DNA of 64,000 nucleotides from Spiroplasma ixodetis Y32 (GTDB lineage Bacteria > Bacillota_I > Bacilli_A > Mycoplasmatales > VBWQ01), in NCBI RefSeq assembly GCF_030316605.1, contig NZ_CP127040.1:78945-142944 (forward strand), given 5' to 3'. Positions within the stretch are counted from its first letter, which is position 1, and the number at the start of each line of letters is the position of its first letter. The notes under the pieces were generated by a model. It worked only from the letters and a program-made list of their open reading frames with translations. It was not told the origin of the DNA and searched no databases. The translations under genes and the position numbers were made by a program. Positions 9,158-20,400 of this stretch are shown here, piece after piece.

Positions 9158-10096
9158 AGCTTTTCTCCCTTTATGTACTATTTTTAAATTTTATCACATA
9201 AATGCTGAGAAAAGCCTATCTACGGACTTCTCCCCACATTTTTAAATGAAACATAGCATTACAGCTTCAAAAGTAGGTATCTTGTTGAATTTATATGCAG
9301 CTTCTTTGGCATATAAATGAACATGATGTTTTGCAACTTTGATATGTGTTTTAAATGTTCTTCGTATATGTTTTCATACTGATTCAATTTGATTGGTATT
9401 TACGCCAATTTTTGAAACATAACCATCTTGATGGTTAACTGTTTTGTGATTAGGGAAAAGTGATTTGAAATCACGATATCCTTTTCAAGAATCAGTATGT
9501 ACATCACACTTTGAAGAAATATGGTTTCTTGCAAACTGCAAAAGATTTTTACTTTTTGAGTTTTTGATTACTTTCACAATTAAATTATTGGTTTTTTTTC
9601 ATAAATCCCAACAATTAATGTTTTATTTATCAAAGATCTTCCTTGTTTTTTAAAACCCATATGTGAAAGATACATTTCATCCATTTGCACTATGCCCTCA
9701 ACAATAAATTGATGTTCTTGTTTGGCAATACGATTTCTGATTTCATGACCCATTCTTCAAGCAGTTTTCAAAGTCACACCCAATTCTTTTGCAACATCAG
9801 TTGATGTAATTCCATGTTTGGTGTTTATTCATCTAAAGATGAGATAAAATCAAAATCTCAAAGGTGTTTGTAACTTGTAAAAATGGTGCCATGAAGAATA
9901 CTAAATGTTTGATGACATTTCAAACATCTTATTCTTCTTAAATTAGAAGTATTCAAACTTGTTCAAGAACACATGATACATTTGTTTTTCTTCAAACTTG
10001 CTATATATTTTAAACAATCCTGTTCTGTTTGAAAAGCATTGTTGAACTCATTCAATTTCATTGTTTCCTCCACAAGTACATGTGGGGAGAAGTCCG
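9158..10096 (-). mobile_element. IS1595-family element B (939 bp)
   Basis: Flanked by the 8-mers TTAAATAA (9150-9157) and TAAAATAA (10097-10104), one mismatch. The first base of the left end is A instead of G. Two 1-nt deletions inactivate the transposase. Confidence 0.9.
9242..10061 (-). pseudogene. IS1595 transposase B, two frameshifts
   Basis: One base is lost near 9590 (GGTTGTTTTTT to a pure T-run) and one near 9881 (A-run). Otherwise nearly identical to the intact copies. Confidence 0.9.
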
Positions 10097-11179
10097 TAAA
10101 ATAATTTACCTTTACGATCAGCAGTTCATGTTCCTGCATAAACTGTACCATTTACATTTACTAAACTATAAACCGAACCATTATCTTCTTTTCAACCAGA
10201 TACTAATTCAAAAGTACCATCAGTTTTACTTTTAAATAATTTACCTTTATTATCAGAAGTTAATGTTCCTGCATAAACTGTACCATTTACATTTACTAAA
10301 CTATAAATTTCACCATTATCTTCTTTTCAACCAGATACTAATTCAAAAGTACCATCAGTTTTACTTTCAAATAACTTACCTTGTTCAGCAGCAGTTCTTG
10401 TTCCTGCATAAACTGTACCATTAACATTTACTAAACTCAAAACCGAACCATTAGTATCGTTCCAACCAGATACTAATTCAAAAGTACCATCAGTTTTACT
10501 TTTAAATAATTTACCTTGACCAGCAGCAGTTCATGTTCCTGCATAAACTGTACCATTTACATTTACTAAACTCAAAACCGAACCATTAGTATCTTTTCAA
10601 CCAGATACTAATTCAAAAGTACCATCAGTTTTACTTTTAAATAACTTACCTTGACCATCAGCAGTTCATGTTCCTACATGAACTGTACCATTTACATTTA
10701 CTAAACTAAAAACCGAACCATTATCTTTTTTTCAACCACCAACTTCACTAACTACACCTGCACTAGAAATTTTAAATAATTTACCTTGACCAGCAACAGT
10801 TCATGTTCCTGCATAAATAGTTCCATTGATATTTATTAAACTATAAATTTCACCATTATCTTCTTTTCAACCAGATACTAATTCAAAAGTACCATCAGTT
10901 TTACTTTTAAATAATTTACCTTGACCATCAGCAGTTCATGTTCCTACATAAACTGTACCATTTACATTTACTAAACTAGCAATTGCACCATTAGTATCAG
11001 TTCAACCATTAACTTTTTGAAATTCTGCTTGAAGTGGCGGAATTGGAGTAGGTGATGGTTCATATCCTTTACCACATGCAATAATATTTGTGCTTACTGT
11101 TCCGATTAAAGTTATTGTTCCTAACATACTTAGTAATTTCTTCATTTCTTTTTAACTCCTTAAATTTAAATGTACATTA

Positions 11180-11701
11180 TTATTTACTTTTTTTATATAA
11201 ATTTCCTTTATCATCAGCAGTTCATGTTCCTGCATATACTGTACCATTTACATTTACTAAACTAAAAACTTCACCATTATCTTCTTTTCAACCAGATACT
11301 AATTCAAAAGTACCATTATTTTTACTTTTAAATAATTTACCTTGACCATCAACAGTTCTTGTTCCTGCATAAACTGTATCATTTACATTTACTAAACTCA
11401 AAACCGAACCATTAGTATCTTTTCAACCAGATACTAATTCAAAAGTACCATCAGTTTTACTTTTAAATAATTTACCTTCACCAGGAACATGAACTGTTCC
11501 TGCATAAACTGTACCATTTACATTTACTAAACTCAAAACCGAACCATTAGTATCGTTTCAACCAGAAACTTTTTGAAATTCTGCTTGAAGTGGCGGAATT
11601 GGAGTAGGTGATGGTTCATCTCCTTTACCACATGCAATAATATTTGTGCTTACTGTTCCGATTAAAGTTATTGTTCCTAACATACTTAGTAATTTCTTTA
11701 T
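11180..11701 (-). CDS. Tandem-repeat lipoprotein D (three repeats)
   Basis: 173 residues if the start is the ATA at 11699-11701; the paralogues have ATG here. The next in-frame ATG (codon 7) would shorten the signal peptide. Lipobox NIIAC-G, a Pro-rich linker (SPTPIPPLQ), then three 45-residue repeats and the shared end DDKGNLYKKSK. It has four repeats fewer than its neighbours, a whole-repeat contraction. It lies 34 nt from the next gene with an AAGGAGGT-type site. If ATA is not used this gene may be silent. Confidence 0.75.
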
Positions 11702-11735
11702 TGCTTTTTACCTCCTTAAATTTAAATGTACATTA

Positions 11736-12797
11736 TTATTTACTTTTTTTATATAAATTTCCTTTATCATCAACAGTTCATGTTCCTGCATATACTGTAC
11801 CATTTACATTTACTAACCTATAAACTTCACCATTATCTTCTTTTCAACCAGATACTAATTCAAAAGTACCATCAGTTTTACTTTTAAATAATTTACCTTT
11901 ATTATCAGAAGTTAATGTTCCTGCATAAACTGTACCATTTACATTTACTAAACTCAAAACCGAACCATTAGTATCTTGTCAACCAGATACTAATTCAAAA
12001 GTACCATCAGTTTTACTTTTAAATAATTTACCTTGACCAGCAGCAGTTCATGTTCCTGCATAAACTGTACCATTTACATTTACTAAACTATAAACTTCAC
12101 CATTATCTTTTTTTCAACCAAATACTAATTCAAGAGTACCATCAGTTTTACTTTTAAATAATTTACCTTGACCATCAGCAGTTCATGTTCCTGCATAAAC
12201 TGTACCATTTACATTTACTAAACTCAAAACTTCACCATTATCTTCTTTTCAGCCAGATACTAATTCAAAAGTACCATCAGTTTTAATTTTAAATAATTTA
12301 CCTTCACCAGGAGTAGTTCTTGTTCCTGCATAAACTATACCATTTACATTTACTAAACTATAAACTTCACCATTATCTTCTTTTCAACCAGATACTAATT
12401 CAAAAGTACCATCAGTTTTACTTTTAAATAACTTACCTTGACCAGAATCAGTTCTTGTTCCTGCATAAATAGTTCCATTGATATTTATTAAACTATAAAT
12501 TTCACCATTATCTTCTTTTCAACCAGATACTAATTTAAAAGTACCATCAGTTTTACTTTTAAATAATTTACCTTGACCATCAGCAGTTCATGTTCCTACA
12601 TAAACTGTACCATTAACATTTACTAAACTCAAAACCGAACCATTAGTATCGTTTCAACCAGAAACTTTTTGAAATTCTGCTTGAACTGGCGGAATTGGAG
12701 TAGGTGATGGTTCATATCCTTTACCACATGCAATAATATTTGTGCTTACTGTTCCGATTAACGTTATTGTCCCTAACATACTTAGTAATTTCTTCAT
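11736..12797 (-). CDS. Tandem-repeat lipoprotein C (seven repeats)
   Basis: 353 residues. Start MKKLLSMLGTITLIG after AAGGAGGTAAAAAGAA, lipobox NIIAC-G (Cys about 24), Pro-rich linker, seven 45-residue repeats, end KGNLYKKSK. Repeats with the pattern NGTVYAGT...LFKSKTDG resemble beta-propeller blades with a conserved Trp (encoded TGA) and Gly-Thr turns. Predicted surface-exposed, membrane-anchored binding protein. Same length as genes A and B, spaced by 34 nt in one operon. Confidence 0.87.
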
Positions 12798-12831
12798 TTC
12801 TTTTTACCTCCTTAAATTTAAATGTACATTA

Positions 12832-13893
12832 TTATTTACTTTTTTTATATAAATTTCCTTTATCAGCAGCAGTTCATGTTCCTGCATATACTGTACCATT
12901 AACATTTACTAAACTAAAAACTTCACCATTATCTTCTTTTCAGCCAGATACTAATTCAAAAGTACCATCAGTTTTACTTTTAAATAATTTACCTTGACCA
13001 TCAGCAGTTCTTGTTCCTGCATAAACTGTATCATTTACATTTACTAAACTATAAACCGAACCATTATCTTTTTTTCAACCAGATACTAATTCAAAAGTAC
13101 CATCAGTTTTACTTTTAAATAATTTACCTTGACCATCAACAGTTCTTGTTCCTGCATATACTGTACCATTTACATTTACTAAACTAAAAACCGAACCATT
13201 AGTATCAGTTCAACCAGATACTAATTCAAAAGTACCATCAGTTTTACTTTTAAATAATTTACCTTCACCAGGAGCAGTTCATGTTCCTACATAAACTGTA
13301 CCATTTACATTTACTAAACTAAAAACCGAACCATTAGTATCAGTTCAACCACTAACTTCACTAACTACACCTGCACTAGAAATTTTAAATAATTTACCTT
13401 GACCAGCAACAGTTCATGTTCCTGCATAAACTGTACCATTTACATTTACTAAACTAAAAACCACACCATTATCTTCTTTTCAACCAGATACTAATTCAAA
13501 AGTACCATCATTTTTACTTTTAAATAACTTACCTTTGTCAGCAGCAGTTCTTGTTCCTGCATAAATAGTTCCATTGATATTTATTAAACTATAAATTTCA
13601 CCATTATCTTTTTTTCAACCAGATACTAATTCAAAAGTACCATCAGTTTTACTTTTAAATAATTTACCTTCACCAGGAACATGAACTGTTCCTGCATAAA
13701 CTGTACCATTTACATTTACTAAACTCAAAACCGAACCATTATTATCTTGTCAACTAGAAACTTTTTGAAATTCTGCTTGAAGTGGTGGAATTGGAGTAGG
13801 TGATGGTTCATCTCCTTTACCACATGCAATAATATTTGTGCTTACTGTTCCGATTAAAGTTATTGTTCCTAACATACTTAGTAATTTCTTCAT
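12832..13893 (-). CDS. Tandem-repeat lipoprotein B (seven repeats)
   Basis: 353 residues, same layout as C: lipobox Cys, linker, seven repeats, KKSK end. One repeat has the rare variant ISSAGVVSEVSGW (13,365-13,400), also present in gene E, which supports transfer of repeats between genes. The second operon position has a consensus AAGGAGG site. Its ligand cannot be told from sequence. Confidence 0.87.
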
Positions 13894-13927
13894 TTCTTTT
13901 TACCTCCTTAAATTTAAATGTACATTA

Positions 13928-14989
13928 TTATTTACTTTTTTTATATAAATTTCCTTTATCATCAACAGTTCATGTTCCTGCATATACTGTACCATTTACA
14001 TTTACTAAACTAAAAACTTCACCATTATCTTCTTTTCAGCCAGATACTAATTCAAAAGTACCATCAGTTTTACTTTTAAATAACTTACCTTGTTCAGGAG
14101 CAGTTCTTGTTGCTGCATAAACTGTACCATTAACATTTACTAAACGCAAAACCGAACCATTATTATCTTTTCAACCAGATACTAATTCAAAAGTACCATC
14201 AGTTTTACTTTTAAATAATTTACCTTGACCAGCAGCAGTTCATGTTCCTGCATAAACTGTACCATTTACATTTACTAAACTATAAACTTCACCATTATCT
14301 TTTTTTCAACCAGATACTAATTCAAAAGTACCATCAGTTTTACTTTTAAATAATTTACCTTGACCATCAGCAGTTCATGTTCCTACATAAACTGTACCAT
14401 TAACATTTACTAAACTCAAAACCGAACCATTATCTTCTTTTCAACCAGATACTAATTCAAAAGTACCATCAGTTTTACTTTTAAATAATTTACCTTCACC
14501 AGGAGCAGTTCTTGTTCCTGCATAAACTATACCATTTACATTTACTAAACTATAAACTTCACCATTATCTTCTTTTCAACCAGATACTAATTCAAAAGTA
14601 CCATCAGTTTCACTTTTAAATAATTTACCTTGACCAGAATCAGTTCTTGTTCCTGCATAAATAGTTCCATTGATATTTATTAAACTATAAATTTCACCAT
14701 TATCTTCTTTTCAACCAGATACTAATTCAAAAGTACCATCAGTTTTACTTTTAAATAATTTACCTTGACCATCAGCAGTTCATGTTCCTACATAAACTGT
14801 ACCATTAACATTTACTAAACTCAAAACCGAACCATTAGTATCGTTCCACCCAGAAACTTTTTGAAATTCTGCTTGAATTGGCGGAATTGGAGTAGGTGAT
14901 GGTTCATCTCCTTTACCACATGCAATAATATTTGTGCTTACTGTTCCGATTAAAGTTATTGTTCCTAACATACTTAGTAATTTCTTCAT
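13928..14989 (-). CDS. Tandem-repeat lipoprotein A (seven repeats)
   Basis: 353 residues, first gene of the array. Signal peptide MKKLLSMLGTITLIGTVSTN, lipobox IIAC, linker GDEPSPTPIPPIQAEF, then seven units with tryptophans read from TGA. A ribosome binding site AAGGAGG lies 8 nt upstream. Immediately upstream an IS1595 element (15033-15973) separates it from the gene fragment at 15978-16235 that precedes the homologous lipoprotein F directly, so the native promoter may have been displaced. Confidence 0.88.
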
Positions 14990-15032
14990 TTCTTTTTACC
15001 TCCTTAAATTTAAATGTACATTATTATTTTAT

Positions 15033-15973
15033 GGCTTTTCTCCCTTTATGTACTATTTTTAAATTTTATCACATAAATTCTGAGAAAAGCCTATCTACGG
15101 ACTTCTCCCCACATTTTTAAATGAAACATAGCATTACAGTTTCAAAAGTAGGTATCTTGTTGAATTTATATGCAGCTTCTTTGGCATATAAATGAACATG
15201 ATGTTTTGCAACTTTGATATGTGTTTTAAATGTTCTTCGTATATGTTTTCATACTGATTCAATTTGATTGGTATTTACGCCAATTTTTGAAACATAACCA
15301 TCTTGATGGTTAACTGTTTTGTGATTAGGGAAAAGTGATTTGAAATCACGATATCCTTTTCAAGAATCAGTATGTACATCACACTTTGAAGAAATATGGT
15401 TTCTTGCAAACTGCAAAAGATTTTTACTTTTTGCGTTTTTGATTACTTTCACAATTAAATTATTGGTTGTTTTTTCATAAATCCCAACAATTAATGTTTT
15501 ATTTATCAAAGATCTTCCTTGTTTTTTAAAACCCATATGTGAAAGATACATTTCATCCATTTGCACTATGCCCTCAACAATAAATTGATGTTCTTGTTTG
15601 GCAATACGATTTCTGATTTCATGACCCATTCTTCAAGCAGTTTTCAAAGTCACACCCAATTCTTTTGCAACATCAGTTGATGTAATTCCATGTTTGGTGT
15701 TTATTCATCTAAAGATGAGATAAAATCAAAATCTCAAAGGTGTTTGTGACTTGTAAAAAATGGTGCCATGAAGAATACTAAATGTTTGATGACATTTCAA
15801 ACATCTTATTCTTCTTAAATTAGAAGTATTCAAACTTGTTCAAGAACACATGATACATTTGTTTTTCTTCAAACTTGCTATATATTTTAAACAATCCTGT
15901 TCTGTTTGAAAAGCATTGTTGAACTCATTCAATTTCATTGTTTCCTCCACAAGTACATGTGGGGAGAAGTCCG
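15033..15973 (-). mobile_element. IS1595-family element C (941 bp)
   Basis: Flanked by the exact duplication TATTTTAT (15025-15032, 15974-15981). Full length, inserted between lipoprotein A and the 3' end of the upstream gene. Confidence 0.95.
15117..15938 (-). CDS. IS1595-family transposase, copy C
   Basis: Intact 273-residue frame: zinc ribbon (CIMC/CLKC), helix-turn-helix, ISXO2-like catalytic core with MDEMYLS, HTDSWKGY and IESVWKHIRR. Ribosome binding site GGAGGAAAC. Candidate active source of transposition. Confidence 0.94.
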
Positions 15974-15977
15974 TATT

Positions 15978-16235
15978 TTATATTATTTCTGGAATAAGTT
16001 CTTCATATGCTTGTTTTTGACGTCAATAATAAGGTTTTTCTCAAATTGAACATAATTTATTTTCAACCGCTTTGAATATTTCTGATTCTTTAAGTTTTGT
16101 ATTTAGCATTTTTGTTTCTAATTTAAAATCAAAAATAAGTTTTTTAATTTCTTCTAAATAAAAATTATCTTTTACATTATTGATTAAAATTTTTAAATCT
16201 GGTATTTCTCTTTTTTCTTGATGACAAATAATTTC
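15978..16235 (-). pseudogene. 3' part of an unknown gene upstream of the lipoprotein operon
   Basis: An open frame of 86 codons reads EIICHQEKREIPDLKILINN ... AYEELIPEII and stops inside the IS1595 target duplication. The same fragment, cut at exactly the same base by the same IS3-type end, precedes lipoprotein F at 32711-32968. Mostly helical and charged; family not recognised. Confidence 0.7.
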
Positions 16236-16401
16236 TGGATGGGTTACACTTTATTGGACACACAAGTGAACAAATTAGTGAAAAGAAAGGAATTATAATT
16301 ATGACCAATATTAACTCATATACCAACGAATTTAAAAAGCAAATAGTAGCTTTATATCAAAGTGGTAAATCAATATCTTGCCTTGTTAAAGAGTATAATG
16401 T

Positions 16402-17785
16402 GGCATTGGTTAGATAAGTTTACTTTCTTGTCTTCAAATCTGTACAAATTGGTTTGGAGACATTTTTAATCGTAAAATCATTCTATCATTATTTCATCAG
16501 TTAATAAATTTTCTTAATGCTTCTGTGAAATGTTTAATGCTATTAAACTTGTTACCAAACATAATTTTAAAATCTCTTTTGATTCAGCGATTTAAACATT
16601 CACTTACTTGGTTGCCTTTAAATCATGATAAACTTTTTGAATGAATTAAAGTTTTACTTTTATTAAAACTATTTGTAACTATTTTACTAGTATTACCTGA
16701 ACCTAAATCAGACTGGATAAATGTTGCAAATATTTTATGTTCTTTACGACTTGCCTTTGTTGCTTGATTAAGAACATTTAAAATGGTTATTGCATTTTCA
16801 CTTTTATTAATTTTTCAACCAACTATAGCATTACTATTCATATCTGTAGCAATTTCTAATAATAATTTAGTTTTTTTATTATTAATAATTAATTCTTTAA
16901 ATCAAGTACCATCGATCCCAACTTTTTCAAGATAAGTATTACTGGTAAAATTACGTTTTAATAAATCTTGGAAATTTGATTTTAAGGAATTAGATTTCGC
17001 TCTACGCTGTTTTTTGGGTTTGGTTAATAGTTTGTGATATTATTATCTTCTAATAACCTCATAATGCTGTTTTTACTGCATTTAAAATTGGTGTTGTTTT
17101 TCTTTAATTCTAATCTCACCTTTTCTAAACTAGTAATTTTAATTATTTTATCTTTGTTGCTAATAACAACAATTTTATTTAATTCTTTTAATAACTCATT
17201 ATCAATTTTTGTTTGATATTTCTTTTTACCGTTTTTTATTCATTTATAATATGCAACTTTACTGAAAGGTAACAAACTAATTATGTCATTAATTCCATAA
17301 TTTTTATTTCTATATTTATCAACTATTAAAAAACATTTACTTTTCAATAATTTACTATTTAAAATATTTTGATTGTTTTTTAATTCTTTATCACAGAATT
17401 GTTTTTGTCTTAAAAATTCATTTTTTATTTTTTCTTTTAGTAGTGACTTTTTGAGTTTTTTATTTTCAAGTTTTAAATTTTTATCTTTGATATTCACTTT
17501 ATCTATTTGATGATTTGTTTGAAAAGTATGAATAGTAATTAATTTATTATTTTTTTGATATTTTTTTACTCAATTATAAATTAATGATCTGGTTGATAAT
17601 TGATATTTGGTTTTAATATCAATGGTTTTTAATTTTTTAATCACTACATATTCATTTAAAACATCTAGTTTAATTTTTCTTGTATAAACTTTATATTTCA
17701 TCTTTACTCCTTAACTATTAATTATTTAAACTAATCATACTGTCTAGATTAAAAATTATAGGAGTAAACTTAACTAACTTATGCC
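16402..17785 (-). mobile_element. DDE element of unassigned family
   Basis: 1,384 bp. Ends are GGCATTGGTTAGATAAGTTT and, on the other strand, GGCATAAGTTAGTTAAGTTT: clear imperfect inverted repeats. TGT flanks both sides, a possible 3-bp duplication. Single copy in the window. Confidence 0.8.
16410..17701 (-). pseudogene. DDE transposase of the unassigned element, one frameshift
   Basis: About 430 codons from ATG 17701 (MKYKVYTRKIKLDVLNEY). The N-terminal part has a helix-turn-helix (TIDIKTKYQLSTRSLIYNW) and a long coiled coil. The catalytic part has IDGTWFKELI, FIQSDLGSGNT and QVSECLNRWIKRDFK, placing D, D and E as in the rve superfamily. A single-base loss near 17040 separates the two halves. 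It resembles IS3/IS481 relatives, but I cannot assign a family. Confidence 0.75.
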
Positions 17786-18006
17786 TGTACAAGAGCAGTT
17801 ACTTATAAATGAATTAAGCAATTTACTAATTCAGGTAGTTTTAAAACTAAAGATAATCTTTCTGATTTAGAAAAACAATTAATTCAAGCAAATAAAGAAT
17901 TAAAACAGTTACGAATGGAAAATGATATTTTAAAGCAAGCAGCACTAATAATAGGCAGAAAATAGAAATTATTGTTAAAAATAAATCTAAATATAAAATT
18001 CGCACA

Positions 18007-18807
18007 ATGTGTCGTTTTTTAAAACTCTCTAAATCAACATATTATTTTAATTTAAAGAAAAAAGAAAAAAATCAAAATAATATTTATGAACAAGCTGTTA
18101 TTAGTGCTTTTAAAGAAAATAAAGAAGTTTATGGAACAAGAAGATTAAAAGTCATACTAGCAAACCAAGAAATTTATTTATCACGCAGAAAAATTAAAGA
18201 AATTATGAATAAGCATAATTTAATATCAAAATACACTAAATTATCATTCAAAAATCATCATAATAAAGTCAATAATAGTCAAATAACCAATCTTGTTAAT
18301 AGAAACTTTAATAATAAAATTAAAAATGAAGTTATTGTTAGTGATTTAACTTATGTTCAAGTTAATGGTAAATGAAACTATATTTGCTTATTAATTGACC
18401 TATTTAACCGCAAAATTATTGGACATAGTGTTTGAAGAGTTAAAAAAGATACATCATTAGTAAATCAAGCATTTATGCAATCAAATCACTGTTTAAAAGA
18501 TATTAAAATATTTCATAGTGATCGCGGCAATGAATTTAACAATAAAATGATTGATAAACTTTTATTAGCATTCAATATTAATCGTTCTTTAAACAAAAAA
18601 GGCTGTCCTTATGATAATGCTGTTGCTGAAGCAACTTTCAAAACTTTTAAGACAGAATTTATTAATGATAGAAATTTTACATCATTAATCCAATTAAAAT
18701 TAGAATTATTTGATTACATCAACTGATATAACAACATAAGAATTCACAGCACTCTAAACTACTTAACCCCCATCAAATACCAAGCACAAATGTCTACCAA
18801 AAAATAG
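18007..18807 (+). CDS. IS3-type orfB transposase (intact DDE integrase)
   Basis: 266 residues, MCRFLKLSKSTYYF. HTH_21-type domain, then rve core: VSDLTYVQVNGKW (first Asp), IFHSDRGNEFNN (second Asp), AVAEATFKTFKTE (Glu). It ends TPIKYQAQMSTKK. It carries WR in place of the single G found in other copies after GHSV. The frame opens upstream through the A-run ending orfA, as expected for -1 frameshift expression; because orfA here is split, only the short form is possible. Confidence 0.9.
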
Positions 18808-18830
18808 TCCTAAAAAAGGTTGCCATTCCA

Positions 18831-19049
18831 CATTATTTCTATATCTTTTTTCAAGTATTACTTTCATTAGCGTAGATTTTTTTCATAATTTTGTATCAGC
18901 TTCTTCTTCAAATTTCTTTAATAATCTTTCTGGTACAGAAACAGTAAGAAGTACAATTTTTTCTTTGTTTTTAATTTTTTTGATTTTATCTTTTTCATCT
19001 ATTGTATTTAACATTTGTTTTGGTGCTTCATAAACTTTTTTTGTTTTAA
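18831..19049 (-). pseudogene. Ribbon-helix-helix-like gene fragment
   Basis: The open minus frame without ends contains LLTVSVPERLLKKFEEEADT and then LWKKSTLMKVILEKRY. A beta-strand followed by two helices is the pattern of ribbon-helix-helix plasmid partition or regulator proteins, here with a Lys-rich N-terminal arm. The C-terminus is cut by IS3 copy 4 and the N-terminus by the conserved non-coding block that starts at about 19050. Confidence 0.55.
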
Positions 19050-19132
19050 ATTATGGGAGCGTGGCGAAGATGTCGGTAACTAGTAATTTTCAAAAATAAC
19101 TTCCTAATTTTTTTAACCCTTAAATAAAAAAT

Positions 19133-20073
19133 GGCTTTTCTCCCTTTATGTACTATTTTTAAATTTTATCACATAAATGCTGAGAAAAGCCTATCTACGG
19201 ACTTCTCCCCACATTTTTAAATGAAACATAGCATTACAGTTTCAAAAGTAGGTATCTTGTTGAATTTATATGCAGCTTCTTTGGCATATAAATGAACATG
19301 ATGTTTTGCAACTTTGATATGTGTTTTAAATGTTCTTCGTATATGTTTTCATACTGATTCAATTTGATTGGTATTTACGCCAATTTTTGAAACATAACCA
19401 TCTTGATGGTTAACTGTTTTGTGATTAGGGAAAAGTGATTTGAAATCACGATATCCTTTTCAAGAATCAGTATGTACATCACACTTTGAAGAAATATGGT
19501 TTCTTGCAAAATGCAAAAGATTTTTACTTTTTGAGTTTTTGATTACTTTCACAATTAAATTATTGGTTGTTTTTTCATAAATCCCAACAATTAATGTTTT
19601 ATTTATCAAAGATCTTCCTTGTTTTTTAAAACCCATATGTGAAAGATACATTTCATCCATTTGCACTATGCCCTCAACAATAAATTGATGTTCTTGTTTG
19701 GCAATACGATTTCTGATTTCATGACCCATTCTTCAAGCAGTTTTCAAAGTCACACCCAATTCTTTTGCAACATTAGTTGATGTAATTCCATGTTTGGTGT
19801 TTATTCATCTAAAGATGAGATAAAATCAAAATCTCAAAGGTGTTTGTGACTTGTAAAAAATGGTGCCATGAAGAATACTAAATGTTTGATGACATTTCAA
19901 ACATCTTATTCTTCTTAAATTAGAAGTATTCAAACGTGTTCAAGAACACATGATACATTTGTTTTTCTTCAAACTTGCTATATATTTTAAACAATCCTGT
20001 TCTGTTTGAAAAGCATTGTTGAACTCATTCAATTTCATTGTTTCTTCCACAAGTACATGTGGGGAGAAGTCCG
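19133..20073 (-). mobile_element. IS1595-family element D (941 bp)
   Basis: Exact duplication TAAAAAAT (19125-19132, 20074-20081). It is inserted inside the conserved non-coding block that is uninterrupted at 35.8-36.1 kb. Confidence 0.95.
19217..20038 (-). CDS. IS1595-family transposase, copy D
   Basis: Intact 273-residue frame with the zinc ribbon and ISXO2-like catalytic motifs. Differences from copy C include LLHFARN for LLQFARN. The ribosome binding site is GGAAGAA instead of GGAGGAA. Confidence 0.92.
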
Positions 20074-20081
20074 TAAAAAAT

Positions 20082-20345
20082 AAAACCAACACTTGCACAC
20101 TTGAAAGTGGCAAGGTTGGTTAAATTAAGAATAATAGTATGTTTCCCCATGGGGGGGCTATATATACTAATTTCCAATTCGATCCCACCCCAAGAATTAC
20201 CATTAAATGGTTAGTATATTTTATTAGGCATCATCAACTTATTATTTATTCATGCAAGTCCACATGCTAGCTACTATTTTTAACAACTGTGTTGTAATTC
20301 ACTGTTTTAGTTCTCTAACACGTGTTGATAATAGTGTTAAAGACG
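20082..20345. other. Conserved structured non-coding block (copy 2)
   Basis: No gene. Inverted homologue of 35815-36072. It contains a hairpin with arms ACCAACACTTGC / GGCAAGGTTGGT, a G-run and C-run (CCCCATGGGGGGGCTATATA and CCCACCCCAAG), the sites AACAACTGTGTTGT and AACACGTGTT (both palindromic), and a TGCAAGTCCACATGC element. The GC-rich islands stand out against the AT-rich background. Candidate oriT, replication origin or structured RNA. The IS1595-D element separates it from its 19062-19124 arm. Confidence 0.6.
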
Positions 20346-20400
20346 GTTATTAAAAATAATATAAAAATTATAAATATTAAAAAATATTATATTTTTATAT

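Larger units (their letters stand above)
9050..11145 (-). pseudogene. Tandem-repeat lipoprotein E, interrupted by IS1595-B and truncated
   Basis: Start MKKLLSMLGTITLIG with lipobox NIIAC-G after TAAGGAGTTAAAAAGAA. Seven repeats of the 45-residue unit precede the IS1595 element at 9158-10096; part of another lies at 9050-9157, and the 3' end is lost at IS3 copy 3. One repeat (near 10740-10780) has the variant ISSAGVVSEV in place of SKTDGTFELV. It is the most downstream of five lipoprotein genes in tandem. Confidence 0.85.
9050..14900 (-). repeat. 135-bp (45-residue) tandem repeats in five lipoprotein genes
   Basis: Unit of 45 codons, approximately FELVSGWKEDNGEVYSLVNV followed by NGTVYAGTWTADGQGKLFKSKTDGT. 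Period 135 bp measured between equivalent CATAA positions (for example 14386 and 14521). Full genes carry seven units, consistent with a seven-bladed beta-propeller. Alternating variants (SVLSLV/EIYSLI/EVFSLV) are shuffled between genes, pointing to recombination or gene conversion. Confidence 0.9.
16301..17965 (+). pseudogene. orfA of IS3 copy 4, split by an insertion
   Basis: Codons before the insertion are at 16301-16401 (MTNINSYTNEFKK...LVKEYN) and the remainder at 17786-17965. The insertion lies in the helix-turn-helix region. Confidence 0.85.
16236..18830 (+). mobile_element. IS3/IS150-type element, copy 4, containing another IS
   Basis: Both terminal repeats are present. orfB is intact but orfA is split by a 1.38-kb element of a different family (16402-17785). 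Confidence 0.9.

Noticed and set aside
9465..9653. Plus-strand frames across the IS1595 copies and the lipoprotein array (also 11088-11345, 12740-12997, 13836-14120)
   Set aside because: They are antisense shadows of conserved minus-strand genes and recur only because the DNA is repeated.
10100..14900. CRISPR-like or satellite DNA in the lipoprotein region
   Set aside because: The 135-bp period is a multiple of three and encodes a protein repeat with silent and conservative variation.
20100..20345. tmRNA, RNase P or SRP RNA in the structured block
   Set aside because: None of the conserved core motifs of these RNAs could be recognised, and two copies in accessory DNA argue against a housekeeping RNA.
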